Assembly: GCF_019599265.1 (NCBI RefSeq)
Contig: NZ_JAHZTC010000002.1
Coordinates: 1 to 64,000, forward strand
From: Pontibacter sp. HSC-14F20
GTDB lineage: Bacteria; Bacteroidota; Bacteroidia; Cytophagales; Hymenobacteraceae
Length of the DNA: 64,000 bases
Direction: 5' to 3'
Part shown: piece after piece, positions 7,461-15,815 of the stretch
How positions within the stretch are numbered: position 1 is the stretch's first letter
Layout of the letters: every line of letters begins with the position of its first letter
Notes under the pieces: generated by a model
What the model saw: the letters and a program-made list of their open reading frames with translations, nothing else
Databases searched by the model: none
What the model was told of the DNA's origin: nothing
Made by a program: the position numbers and the translations under genes

Positions 7461-8819
7461 CTATTCTGTTTTATAGAGCGTCTCAAACAGCCTGTACTTG
7501 TATTGCTTATACTCCTGTAATACCGCTACCATGGCAAATAAGGTCAGGGCGATCACAAGAGGGTATACCATGTACAGCATCGGGTGCAGCAGCGGCAAAA
7601 ACAGCAGGCCCAGCAGCAGGATTGAAATGAAACTGTACAGATATGAAGTCTTGGCACTGAAACTCAGGATACCGCCTTTCACCATCTTAGGGCTTGTAAA
7701 GGAAGCAATGATAGCGATAGGTGTCAGCACCAGAACGGCGGCACTATACATCAGCAGAATAAAAGTCGCCTGCTCGTGGTTAAAGAAAGCAACATACAGC
7801 ACCACAATGGCCGCGTCTATCAGGATAGGCATACGCAGCGGCAGCAGGCTGGCCCGCAGAAATTCTTTGTAGCTTCCGGTAGCACGCTCAGTTGTCAGCC
7901 ACAGGTTTTTGTAAAAGCCCCACACGTTGTTGAACACGTAGGTATAGATCACGAGTGGACCCACAAACAACCAGAGCGTTGCGTTCTTGTCGAGCATGTG
8001 AATGCCCTTGGCCGAATATACCGTGGCGTCGATGCCGAGCATGAGCACCTTAAAACCCAGACCAAACAGGAGTAGCTGCTTGGCCATTTTGTGGTTCTTG
8101 AACAGGCGCCAGCCCAGGCTCCGGCGGGCATCGTTGCTGTAGTTCACAGTGCGGCGCTTCGGCTCGTAGGCTGCTTGCTCCAGCAAGTAATTGGCAAGCA
8201 GAAAAAAAGCCAGCGAAGCCAGGTGAACTACCAACATCATTACCGAATTGACAGGCTCAAACATAGGCGCGCGGGCCTCTAAGGCTATAAAAGCGCCCAC
8301 CATAATCACTGCTCCCCAAAATGCACTGCCACGCCAGTTGATGCGCCGCTCAATAAATACCTGTAGCGACCGCCTGGTAATGTGCGCCGTCAGGAACACC
8401 AGAAAACTCTGCATGAGGTGCAGGGCGGTATAGTCAGACGACATCATGAAGAGCAGCAGCAGGAAGTTGAGCAGCACAAAATAAAACGGCGACACCAGCT
8501 CCACTACCAGTTCAGTACTGAAGCGTTTGAGTGGTTTGATAGGGTAGATGCGGTTAATGAAATCCGCTTTCGGGATATAAGCCGGAAAAAAGCCACGCAG
8601 TATTGTAAAGCTCAGTAGCAGCAGGTTGGTATAGCCCAGCATCTGGCTGACATCCATATTCAGTACACCTTCGCGGGCCTGCTGTAACAGGTATGTAAAA
8701 AGCCAGGCATAAAAGGCTGACAGCACAATACCCAGCGCAAGCAGGAGCACCCGTTGCATTTTCTTTTGCCGGAAATAGCTGTTTAACCTCGCCTTGCAGG
8801 AATATAAAATCAGATCCAT
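7461..8819 (-). CDS. DUF5687 family ABC-2-type permease
   Basis: An integral membrane protein of about 452 residues with some 10-12 hydrophobic segments. It starts MDLILYSCKARLNSYFRQKK, the amphipathic entry typical of DUF5687 proteins, the permease partners of Bacteroidota ABC-2-type exporters. An in-frame ATG 17 codons upstream (8870) gives a low-complexity, non-conserved extension, so 8819 is preferred. The ATP-binding subunit lies 83 nt upstream on the same strand and the two form an exporter operon. The substrate cannot be inferred. Confidence 0.82.
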   Translation of the reverse strand: MDLILYSCKARLNSYFRQKKMQRVLLLALGIVLSAFYAWLFTYLLQQAREGVLNMDVSQMLGYTNLLLLSFTILRGFFPAYIPKADFINRIYPIKPLKRFSTELVVELVSPFYFVLLNFLLLLFMMSSDYTALHLMQSFLVFLTAHITRRSLQVFIERRINWRGSAFWGAVIMVGAFIALEARAPMFEPVNSVMMLVVHLASLAFFLLANYLLEQAAYEPKRRTVNYSNDARRSLGWRLFKNHKMAKQLLLFGLGFKVLMLGIDATVYSAKGIHMLDKNATLWLFVGPLVIYTYVFNNVWGFYKNLWLTTERATGSYKEFLRASLLPLRMPILIDAAIVVLYVAFFNHEQATFILLMYSAAVLVLTPIAIIASFTSPKMVKGGILSFSAKTSYLYSFISILLLGLLFLPLLHPMLYMVYPLVIALTLFAMVAVLQEYKQYKYRLFETLYKTE

Positions 8820-8901
8820 GTAATTGCGTTTAGGAGTTTGAGAGCCGGGGAATTCAGGAGTGCTTTTCAATCTCAGACTCCTAAACCCTAAAACTCTCTA
8901 A

Positions 8902-9663
8902 CTAATTCAACATCCAGTCGATGTCGGCCTCGGTGGTGGCGTGGTGCGGAAGCAGCAACTGGAACAGAGCCTGGTCAATTAATGCTTCACCGTTCATGGT
9001 GAACTCCTGCACCGATCCGTTATACATCAGCTGTCCGTCGTTGAGCACACCAATGTGCGTCGCCACGCGCTCTACATAATTGAGGTCATGCGATGAGATA
9101 AGTACTACCCGGTTTGGTGTACTGTAGTTGCGGATCAGTTTCACAAGTAGCTGGGCAGCAATGGGGTCGAGGCCTGTAAAAGGTTCATCCAGAATGAGCA
9201 CGCGCGGTTTGTGCAGGATAGCGGCTACAATGCCCACCTTCTTTTTCATGCCGGTAGAATAGCCCGCTATATTTTTGTGCAGCGACTCCCGCTCCGTAAA
9301 AAAGTAATTGGTCAGGCTATTGATGCGCTGCTGGGCTTCGTCTTCGGGCAACTTATACAGTTTCGCCACAAAGTTGAGATACTCTAGTCCTGTAAACTCT
9401 TCGATAAGCGGATTGTCTTCGCACAGAGCGCCTAAATCCTGCTTCACCTCCAGTGCATTGGTCAGGTAATCCTTGCCATATAGTGAAATAGTGCCGCTGT
9501 CAGGCTTTATGAGATCGAGAATGCTGTTAAGGAAAGTGCTTTTGCCGACGCCATTTTTGCCGAGCAGGCAATAGCACTGGCCCTGATCTATTGTCATGTC
9601 AAGCGATTGCAATACGTGTTTGTTGCCATACGCTTTGGATAGTCCTTTTATCTCGATGCTCAT
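8902..9663 (-). CDS. ABC transporter ATP-binding protein
   Basis: A 253-residue ATPase with every nucleotide-binding motif: Walker A LGKNGVGKST, a Q-loop region near LGALCEDNPLIEEFTGLEY, signature YSTGMKKK, Walker B RVLILDEPFTGLD and switch His in LISSHDLNYVERV. The sequence type is that of ABC-2 export systems (CcmA-like), matching the DUF5687 permease downstream. It is the first gene of the operon. The divergent TonB receptor begins 373 nt away. Confidence 0.93.
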   Translation of the reverse strand: MSIEIKGLSKAYGNKHVLQSLDMTIDQGQCYCLLGKNGVGKSTFLNSILDLIKPDSGTISLYGKDYLTNALEVKQDLGALCEDNPLIEEFTGLEYLNFVAKLYKLPEDEAQQRINSLTNYFFTERESLHKNIAGYSTGMKKKVGIVAAILHKPRVLILDEPFTGLDPIAAQLLVKLIRNYSTPNRVVLISSHDLNYVERVATHIGVLNDGQLMYNGSVQEFTMNGEALIDQALFQLLLPHHATTEADIDWMLN

Positions 9664-10036
9664 ACACTTCCCTGGCTAAATATTGTAATATAACTATTCT
9701 TAATGCAGGTATAAATTTAGGTATACACCCGAAATAGTCCAAACATTAAATGCGAAACTTAAGCATAAGGCCAGCGGTGTCCTTAAAACTTTATGCGCTT
9801 TTGTGCTAAAGCAACATTGTTAGCTATGCATATGGTTTCGGCGCTTCCCAAATGTTTTGCGTTTTTTCGGGATTAGTTATGCAAACCTTTCACTTCCAAA
9901 ATGTTGCAACAAGTATGCTAGCTGAACAACAAAACAGGAATAATGTTTTTAGTCTAGTCTAAAAAAATGTATAAGGAAATCTAAACTTTTATTTAAGTTT
10001 GTCTCGTAATAGTTAGAAAAAGCTTAATTGAGAAAA
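9664..10036. other. Divergent regulatory stretch upstream of the TonB receptor
   Basis: No gene is visible. It contains two AGGTATA copies (about 9706 and 9720), an 18-bp imperfect palindrome (9947-9964) and a TAAGTTTG box (9994-10001) that could be the -7 element of the receptor gene. Confidence 0.55.
9947..9964. promoter_or_regulatory. Palindrome resembling a DtxR/MntR-type operator
   Basis: TTTTAGTCTAGTCTAAAA matches its own reverse complement at 16 of 18 positions, with CTAG at the centre. Operators of the DtxR/MntR family are AT-rich palindromes of this general shape. It lies about 30 nt upstream of a TAAGTTTG -7 box and 73 nt before the receptor start. Which metal and which regulator is inference. 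Confidence 0.45.
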
Positions 10037-12289
10037 ATGAAGAACATATACCTGATCTGTGCTTTTTTAGTCATTCCGCTTACGGTTTATGCCCAGGTTG
10101 GTAATGTAAAGGGACACGTAATGGCAGGGAACGCACCTGCAGCCTTTGCCAGCATTGGTCTGGTTGGGAGCAGCACCGGCACCACTGCCGATGAAAACGG
10201 CTATTTTGAGTTAGGCCAGGTACAGGCAGGACAGCATAAACTTCATGTTTCAGCAATCGGTTTTAGGGCGCAGGAACTGGAAATTACTGTTAGGGCAGGA
10301 GAAGTGAGCACGGTAAAAGTTACCCTACAGCCACAGGACGCCCGTTTGCGCGAAGTTGTCGTATCGGGCACCATGCGCGAAACGTATCTGCTGGAGTCGC
10401 CGGTGCCTGTAGAGATCTATACCCCGAAGTATTTTCAGAAGAACCCGACACCGGCTATTTTCGAAGCACTTGAAATTGTGAATGGGGTGCAGCCTCAGAT
10501 CAACTGCAATGTGTGCGGCACCGGCGACATCCATATTAACGGCATGGAAGGGGCCTATACGATGGTGCTGATAGACGGAATGCCGATCGTGAGTGCCCTC
10601 TCCACGGTGTATGGTCTGAGCGGTATACCTAACAGTTTGATTGAGCGGGTTGAAGTGGTGAAGGGACCAGCCTCTACTTTGTACGGATCCGAAGCGGTGG
10701 CAGGGCTTATCAACATCATCACCAAAAGTCCTGCCACGGCGCCACGCCTTTCTGCCGACTTATTCTATACCTCACACCGCGAACTGAACGCTGACCTTGG
10801 GTATAGCAAGCGCTGGAACCGCGTATCGACTATGCTAAGTACCAATTATTTTCGTTTTGCCGACCGACGCGACATGAACCAGGATAATTTTACAGATATC
10901 CCGCTGCAGCATCGCTTTTCAATTTTCAACAAATGGAGCCTGAACCGTCCGCAAAACCGTGTGGCCAACCTGGCGGCCCGCTATTATTACGAAGACCGTT
11001 TTGGAGGGGAGATGCCCTGGCAGCCCGTGCACCGTGGGGGAGATCAGGTATACGGTGAGTCGGTGTATACGAGTCGTTATGAAGTGCTGGGAAGCTACCA
11101 GTTGCCTATACCTGAAAACCTGTTGCTGAGCTTTTCCTACAACGATCACCAGCAGAACGCCGCTTATGGAGAGACAGTTTACAGAGGGCATCAGCGCGTA
11201 GGTTTTGGGCAGTTGGTATGGGACCGTGATCTTGGAGTAAAGCAGAAGCTGCTACTGGGTGGAAACTACCGCTATACCTGGTACGATGATAACACACCTG
11301 CCACGCAGCGGGGCGAAGATGACGAAAATCAGCCGGACCGCTCCTCGCTGCCAGGGGCTTTTGCCCAGCACGAGTTCAAAGCCTCCGACAAGTTTACTTT
11401 GCTTTCCGGCCTGCGCTACGACTTCCATTCGGAACACGGCGGCATTTTCTCTCCACGCCTAAGCATGCGCTGGGCACCAAACGGGGACAATATCTTCCGG
11501 CTGGGTATGGGCAATGGTTACCGTGTGGTCAACCTGTTTACCGAAGACCACGCCGCCCTGACCGGTGCCCGCGAGGTAGTCATCCGGAATGAGTTGAAGC
11601 CGGAGCAGTCTTACAACGCCAACCTGAATTACCAGCGCTACATTCCGATCGGCAGCGGATTTCTGAACCTGGAAGGATCGGTTTTCTATACCTATTTCAC
11701 AAACAAGATCATCGCTGATTTTTTGACGAACAACACACAGATCATTTACGACAACCTGAGCGGGCATGCCATTTCCAAAGGTATAGCCCTAAACACAGAG
11801 CTGGCTTTTACGTTCCCGCTGCGCCTGTATGCTGGTGTTACTTTGATGGATGTATACCAGGTAAAGGACACAGGCGAGGGGCAGAAAGAACGCATTCCGC
11901 AATTGCACGCACCTCGGTTTTCGGGCACTTTCACAGCATCATATCAGTTAAGGCAACTCGGCCTCACGCTCGACTACACAGGCAGCGTAAAAGGCCCGAT
12001 GTACCTGCCGGTGCAGGAAAATGATTTCAGGCCTGAGAAGTCACCCTGGTTTAGTCTGCAGAACCTGCAAGCAACCAAGACCATGGGAGAGGGGCTGGAG
12101 GTATACGGAGGTGTGAAAAACCTGTTCAATTTCATGCCCCAGCACCCGCTCATGCGCCCCTTTGATCCATTTGATAAGCAAGTAGAGGTAGACAACCCTT
12201 ACGGCTACAGCTTCGATACGGAGTACAACTATGCGCCTATGCAGGGCCGGCGGTTTTTCCTGGGTATTCGCTATACCTTACCGCAATAG
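10037..12289 (+). CDS. TonB-dependent receptor with carboxypeptidase-like N-terminal domain
   Basis: A 750-residue outer-membrane protein. A signal peptide (about 1-20, ending VYAQ) is followed by a CarboxypepD_reg-like domain (about 22-110), a plug domain (about 115-235, with GSEAVAGLINIITK at its end) and a 22-strand barrel ending in GRRFFLGIRYTLPQ with the terminal aromatic pattern. The plug carries an unusual CNVCGTGDIHINGMEG motif whose two cysteines could bind metal. The window holds no SusD partner, so this is a stand-alone importer, probably of a metal chelate or other small ligand rather than a glycan. I chose the ATG at 10037; a TTG lies 9 nt upstream in frame. A possible metal-type operator precedes it. 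Confidence 0.9.
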   Translation: MKNIYLICAFLVIPLTVYAQVGNVKGHVMAGNAPAAFASIGLVGSSTGTTADENGYFELGQVQAGQHKLHVSAIGFRAQELEITVRAGEVSTVKVTLQPQDARLREVVVSGTMRETYLLESPVPVEIYTPKYFQKNPTPAIFEALEIVNGVQPQINCNVCGTGDIHINGMEGAYTMVLIDGMPIVSALSTVYGLSGIPNSLIERVEVVKGPASTLYGSEAVAGLINIITKSPATAPRLSADLFYTSHRELNADLGYSKRWNRVSTMLSTNYFRFADRRDMNQDNFTDIPLQHRFSIFNKWSLNRPQNRVANLAARYYYEDRFGGEMPWQPVHRGGDQVYGESVYTSRYEVLGSYQLPIPENLLLSFSYNDHQQNAAYGETVYRGHQRVGFGQLVWDRDLGVKQKLLLGGNYRYTWYDDNTPATQRGEDDENQPDRSSLPGAFAQHEFKASDKFTLLSGLRYDFHSEHGGIFSPRLSMRWAPNGDNIFRLGMGNGYRVVNLFTEDHAALTGAREVVIRNELKPEQSYNANLNYQRYIPIGSGFLNLEGSVFYTYFTNKIIADFLTNNTQIIYDNLSGHAISKGIALNTELAFTFPLRLYAGVTLMDVYQVKDTGEGQKERIPQLHAPRFSGTFTASYQLRQLGLTLDYTGSVKGPMYLPVQENDFRPEKSPWFSLQNLQATKTMGEGLEVYGGVKNLFNFMPQHPLMRPFDPFDKQVEVDNPYGYSFDTEYNYAPMQGRRFFLGIRYTLPQ

Positions 12290-12380
12290 CTATCAGCCTG
12301 ACTGTTTGGGGAATAAGGTATAGACTGCGATTGAGAAGCTGCTTGTGTGTTAAAAAAGTGTACTTGTGGGAGTCTGGCAG

Positions 12381-12411
12381 TTGCAATTCTCAATTCTGCA
12401 GTATACTTTTG
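12381..12411 (+). promoter_or_regulatory. Bacteroidota promoter for tRNA-Leu
   Basis: TTG at 12381-12383 and TACTTTTG at 12404-12411 are separated by 20 nt, matching the Bacteroidota consensus. The tRNA starts 16 nt after the -7 box. Confidence 0.75.
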
Positions 12412-12426
12412 CAAACCTAATCAGCT

Positions 12427-12508
12427 GCGCACGTGGTGAAACTGGTAGACACGCCATCTTGAGGGGGTGGTGCCTTCGGGTGTGGGAGTTCGAATCTCCC
12501 CGCGCGCA
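12427..12508 (+). tRNA. tRNA-Leu (anticodon GAG)
   Basis: An 82-nt tRNA with a long variable arm, as in class II tRNAs. The anticodon stem CCATC/GGTGG encloses TTGAGGG (anticodon GAG); the T-arm is GGGAG TTCGAAT CTCCC; the D-loop has AACTGGTAGAC. The acceptor GCGCACG pairs with CGCGCGC apart from one A-C mismatch at 5:68. CCA is not encoded. It has its own promoter and terminator. Confidence 0.93.
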
Positions 12509-12512
12509 CTCT

Positions 12513-12551
12513 AAAAGCTCTATTCTTAACTGAATGGGGCTTTTTTGTTTT
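12513..12551 (+). terminator. Terminator of tRNA-Leu
   Basis: AAAAGCTCTATTC pairs with GAATGGGGCTTTT (two wobble or mismatch positions), and a T-run follows. Confidence 0.8.
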
Positions 12552-12605
12552 TAAGGCTTATGAAGGTATAGCAAGTCAGGTATAGCATATGGCGCGAGCG
12601 TCCCT

Positions 12606-13506
12606 GCCTTATCATGTCCCCTAAGTTTTCTGTAACGCGAGTTGATAGCCCCGGCACCTGCTCGAGCAGATATTCCATCCTCTCCCAATGATTTTCTCTC
12701 CTGGCAACGGCTGCTTTTTGGAAGGCGTAAAGCCAGCCCGTGCAGCTATGGCGCCTAAGGCTCCTTTTACTGTCAGCGTCTCCTTGCCTATCTGCTGCTC
12801 GAGTACTTGCAGCTGAAGCGGCTCAAAAACATGCGCTGCTCTGCCAGTTTCTTGAGCCAAAGCCGCTCCACTTTCACGCCGCCCTTGAGCACCAGGTGCC
12901 ACCGCTCCATGACCCAGCGCCTGCGGTAATTGACTCAGCGCCTGCGGTCATAGTCGAGCATGAGCAGGGCGGTGACTTCATCTTCCGCCTGGATGGTGGT
13001 GAGCAGACACCAGGCTACAGGCTCTTGCCCTGCTGGAGGCGCCGCCTCTATGGCCTTTACCAGCCCCAGCGGCAGGCCCGCCGGGCTCATCGCCAGCGCC
13101 GAGTGCAGGCTCAGCCCCAGGTTCACCCCGCCGCTGCCCCCGCCCAGGTCGCCCAGCCCCTCCGTGGCATGGTGGGACAGGTAGCTCAGGCCAGGTCGTG
13201 TCCTGGCTCACCAGCACCCCCTGGCAGTCTTGGCAGCGCTGGGCCGTCCGAGGGTAGTGCCCGCAGCTCACATCCACCTCCTCTTTGGAGAAGAGGCGCC
13301 AGGCGGCCTTACGCAACCCTTTGCCAACAGCGCTGGAAAAGGCCATCTCAGGGGGCTCCAACAGCCTGTCGGCCAGGGCCGACAAACTTTTCGCCTCGCC
13401 TCTGTCTTCCACTCCGCATGCCTTAAACTCTCTTGTGCCCCAGCTCTCTTCCATAAACCCACCTCCTTTCCGGCTATTCTACGAAACTTATGGCACAGGA
13501 TAAGGC
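12606..13506 (-). mobile_element. IS4-family (Tn5/IS50-type) insertion sequence, internally deleted
   Basis: Terminal inverted repeats of 23 bp bound the element: the left end (12606-12628) begins GCCTTATCATGTCCCC and the right end (13484-13506, read inward) GCCTTATCCTGTGCCA; 20 of 23 positions match. Inside are remnants of a Tn5-like transposase on the minus strand. At 901 bp it is much shorter than a complete element of this type (about 1.5 kb), so a central part is missing. No clear target duplication remains. The flanks correspond to the two sides of a GAGCGT/ACGCTC palindrome that is intact in repeat copy B. Confidence 0.8.
12630..13454 (-). pseudogene. Tn5-like IS4-family transposase, frameshifted and deleted
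   Basis: The N-terminal part reads intact in one frame from 13454: MEESWGTREFKACGVEDRG, then KAAWRLFSKEEV and LVSQDTT, which matches the Tn5-type N-terminal DNA-binding domain and the first catalytic Asp. The frame then shifts to give GLSLHSALAMSPAGLPLGL and EPVAWCLLTTIQ (12935-13126), and shifts again before RWHLVLKGGVKVERLW and a GRGWNICSSRCRGYQL tail. The segment with the second catalytic Asp is absent between GLPLGL and EPVAW, so no active transposase can be made. Confidence 0.8.
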
Positions 13507-13830
13507 CACAAGCTCGTGTCTGGTATAGTGGGGCCTCTGGCCCGGAGGTTGCTCTGTAGCTTTTGCAGGTATAGCGTCCTATGTTGTTTTATAGCTTCGC
13601 CTGTGCGGCGGGCACTCGCTTTTTGTCTTGACAAAAAAATCGAGGCACCCTACCCCCAGTAAGCAAAAAAATCAAGACGCTCCAAATCGAGGGCCCCTAC
13701 CCCCACTCGCTGAACGCTCTTGACAGGGGGACCCCTTCACCCCCAACAGTGGAGTGTCAATTGGTGCACCTGGCTCAGGAGATCTGTTTCATTGCTTAAG
13801 GGGCAAGTTAGTCTTGTTATACCTGTCAGT

Positions 13831-14052
13831 AGCTTGTGATGTTGTAACTACAATGTTTTATACTTATAAATCCGCAATGGCGGGAAATTACCCCTTTGAA
13901 GGGGGCAGGGGGATGTTAATCGTGCACATGTAACCGCAGTTCAACGCTTATACCTGTAAATCGGCAGCTACACCAAAATCCCCCTCCTGTTTTGGGGTAG
14001 GGACTCTCTACAAAAGGAGGGGCTAGAGGAGGTAATTCAATCCGGAGACTCC
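13831..14052. repeat. REP-like GC-rich hairpins
   Basis: Two structures follow the dispersed repeat. CCCCTTTGAAGGGG at about 13889 is palindromic, and a larger hairpin pairs CCCCTCCT-TTTTG (about 13982) with CAAAAGGAGGGG (about 14012). Both resemble intergenic repeat hairpins common in Bacteroidota. They precede the 3' end of the RqcH-like gene on the opposite strand and may help end its transcript. No coding potential is visible. Confidence 0.5.
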
Positions 14053-14085
14053 TTGAAGAAGAGCCCCCTTTGTATAGATCCAGAC

Positions 14086-15657
14086 TTATACCTTCCGCTC
14101 AAACGGATTTTCAGGCTTTACCAGCATCACCTGCTCTCGTTCTACTACTACAGCGCCTGCGGGGGCGCCTTTGGGTTTGCGGACCCACTTTTTGGGAGTG
14201 TAAAGAACCGGGCAGAGGGAGTCGCTTTTGCGTTTGCTGTAGTAGGCGGCCAGTTGAGCGGCTTTCTCGAGTACGGTGGCAGGTATAGCTTTGCCTGCCT
14301 GGTACTTGATCACTACATGCGAGCCTGATACGTCTTTGGCATGCAGCCAGATGTCTTCTTTGTAGGTATGGCGCTGCGTGAGCAGGTCGTTGTTCTGGGC
14401 ACTTTTGCCAACCAGGATCTTAAAACCTTCAGTTTCAAATAACCGGAATGGCGCTTCCTGCTGGGCTTGCTGTTTGGTCGTGAGCAAGTGAGTGTACTCC
14501 TTCAGGTATAGCTTGAGCGCTTTATAGGTCTTAGCCTCCACAAGTGCCTGCAACGCATCTTCCAGCACAATGGCTTCCTCCAGTTTGCGCTCTTGACGCT
14601 CCTCAAGTTGATTGACCTCCACGTGCTGCTTTTTGGCTTTTCGGTACAGGCGCTCGGCTTGCTTTTGGGGTGTCTCCGTGGCCTTGAGCTTGAACTTGCG
14701 CTGGCGGTCGGTATAGAAATCGTAGAGCACTACTTCGGTAGCACGGGGCGGAATGTTAGTCAGGTTGGCCATAATGATGTCGGCGATCTGGGAGTAGGAG
14801 CGTCCGTGGCGCAACTCGTGCAGACGTGCCTCGGTCTGCTCCAGTATGGCCTGTGTGGCGCGTTGTTTTTTTAGGAGCTGCTGCTGCGTCTGTTCAAATA
14901 ATCGCTCGAAGCCGGTCTCGCTCAGGTAGCTGCGGGTAAAACCATTTAGGGCTTCCATTGGGTTATCGTATTCCTGCAGCACTTCACCTAATTGGAGCAG
15001 CGACAGCCGCAGCTTGCCATTGAGTCTGATGACGTAGTACGCTTCCGGGGCTTCGAGTTGCTCGAGCATCGTCTGCACCAGTTCCCATTTCTCCTCGAGC
15101 GAAGCGTTGCGATACCCCAGCTGCTCCAGGAATAGGGCCGGCAGGTCGCCGAAGGTCGGGTATACCTTCTTGAGATTTCCATCCCCTGCGACAAAAGCAT
15201 CAAGGTTTTGTCGCAGGGGCCTGTCCATCTGCAGTGGGTTTAGCTCCAGATCGGCACCGAATTTTTTGTGAAAGGGCTTTAGCGGCTCTTCGCCACGAAA
15301 AAGCACGATGTTAGAGCGGTTGCCGAAAAGTTTAAACAGCAAGATATAGCCCTTGCTAAGCTTTAAATAGAAGCTTCGTTCGTTCAGATGCTGCACCACA
15401 TCCTGCACGGTTCTCCCCAGCAGTTCACCAAACAGGTTAATGGTATTAGCCTTTGCCCGCTTAAACTCAGTCGGGAAGGAAAGTGACGAAAAGTGCGAAG
15501 TGAGTGCAGCACGGATGTACAGCTCCTGCTCTCCGGCTGCAAAACCAATGACCAGTTCGTCCTTGTTCTGACTGAAGCAGGCAATCACTTCCATCCCCAC
15601 CAGCTGAGTGCGCAGCTGTTCGGAGAGTTGCCTTAAGAAATAGTAATTCTGGTGCAT
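14086..15657 (-). CDS. NFACT (RqcH/NEMF/FbpA-type) ribosome quality-control protein
   Basis: The 523-residue protein has an N-terminal NFACT-N domain (about 1-220, starting MHQNYYFLRQLSEQL), a long coiled-coil middle (about 260-380) and a C-terminal NFACT-R domain (about 400-510) with IWLHAKDVSGSHVVIKY and YYSKRKSDSLCPVLYT. Family members bind obstructed 50S subunits with peptidyl-tRNA and direct C-terminal tailing. In canonical RqcH an Asp-Arg pair in NFACT-N is needed; the matching place here appears to read Asn-Glu-Arg (HLNERSFYL), a conservative change. It is transcribed alone. Confidence 0.88.
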   Translation of the reverse strand: MHQNYYFLRQLSEQLRTQLVGMEVIACFSQNKDELVIGFAAGEQELYIRAALTSHFSSLSFPTEFKRAKANTINLFGELLGRTVQDVVQHLNERSFYLKLSKGYILLFKLFGNRSNIVLFRGEEPLKPFHKKFGADLELNPLQMDRPLRQNLDAFVAGDGNLKKVYPTFGDLPALFLEQLGYRNASLEEKWELVQTMLEQLEAPEAYYVIRLNGKLRLSLLQLGEVLQEYDNPMEALNGFTRSYLSETGFERLFEQTQQQLLKKQRATQAILEQTEARLHELRHGRSYSQIADIIMANLTNIPPRATEVVLYDFYTDRQRKFKLKATETPQKQAERLYRKAKKQHVEVNQLEERQERKLEEAIVLEDALQALVEAKTYKALKLYLKEYTHLLTTKQQAQQEAPFRLFETEGFKILVGKSAQNNDLLTQRHTYKEDIWLHAKDVSGSHVVIKYQAGKAIPATVLEKAAQLAAYYSKRKSDSLCPVLYTPKKWVRKPKGAPAGAVVVEREQVMLVKPENPFERKV

Positions 15658-15815
15658 GAGCTAAAATGACAAAGGACAATTTGACGAAAGACAATGGATA
15701 GCTGCCGGAAAGAGGAAAGTAGTAAGAATCCGAATGGATAATCTATCAAGACTTATTCAGTGAATTTTTTGAAATAGTCTTTTGTCTTAGGTCAGGAAGC
15801 CAAAGAACCTCCAAA

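Larger units (their letters stand above)
12587..13830. repeat. Dispersed repeat copy A, interrupted by an insertion sequence
   Basis: The left piece (12587-12605, ATATGGCGCGAGCGTCC) and right piece (13512-13830) together match the uninterrupted copy B at 49,077-49,370. The best-conserved core, about 71 bp at 13688-13758, differs from copy B only by single-C length changes. Shared landmarks are GTGGGGCCTCTGGCCC, TTTTTGTCTTGACA and the C/G-rich core ending GGAGTGTC. Copy A also carries an internal partial duplication near 13635-13710. Function unknown; several short palindromes suggest structured RNA or DNA. Confidence 0.75.

Noticed and set aside
12740-13426. A 228-residue plus-strand frame across the insertion sequence
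   Set aside because: It is antisense to the transposase remnant, is arginine/proline-rich low-complexity sequence, and results from high GC content.
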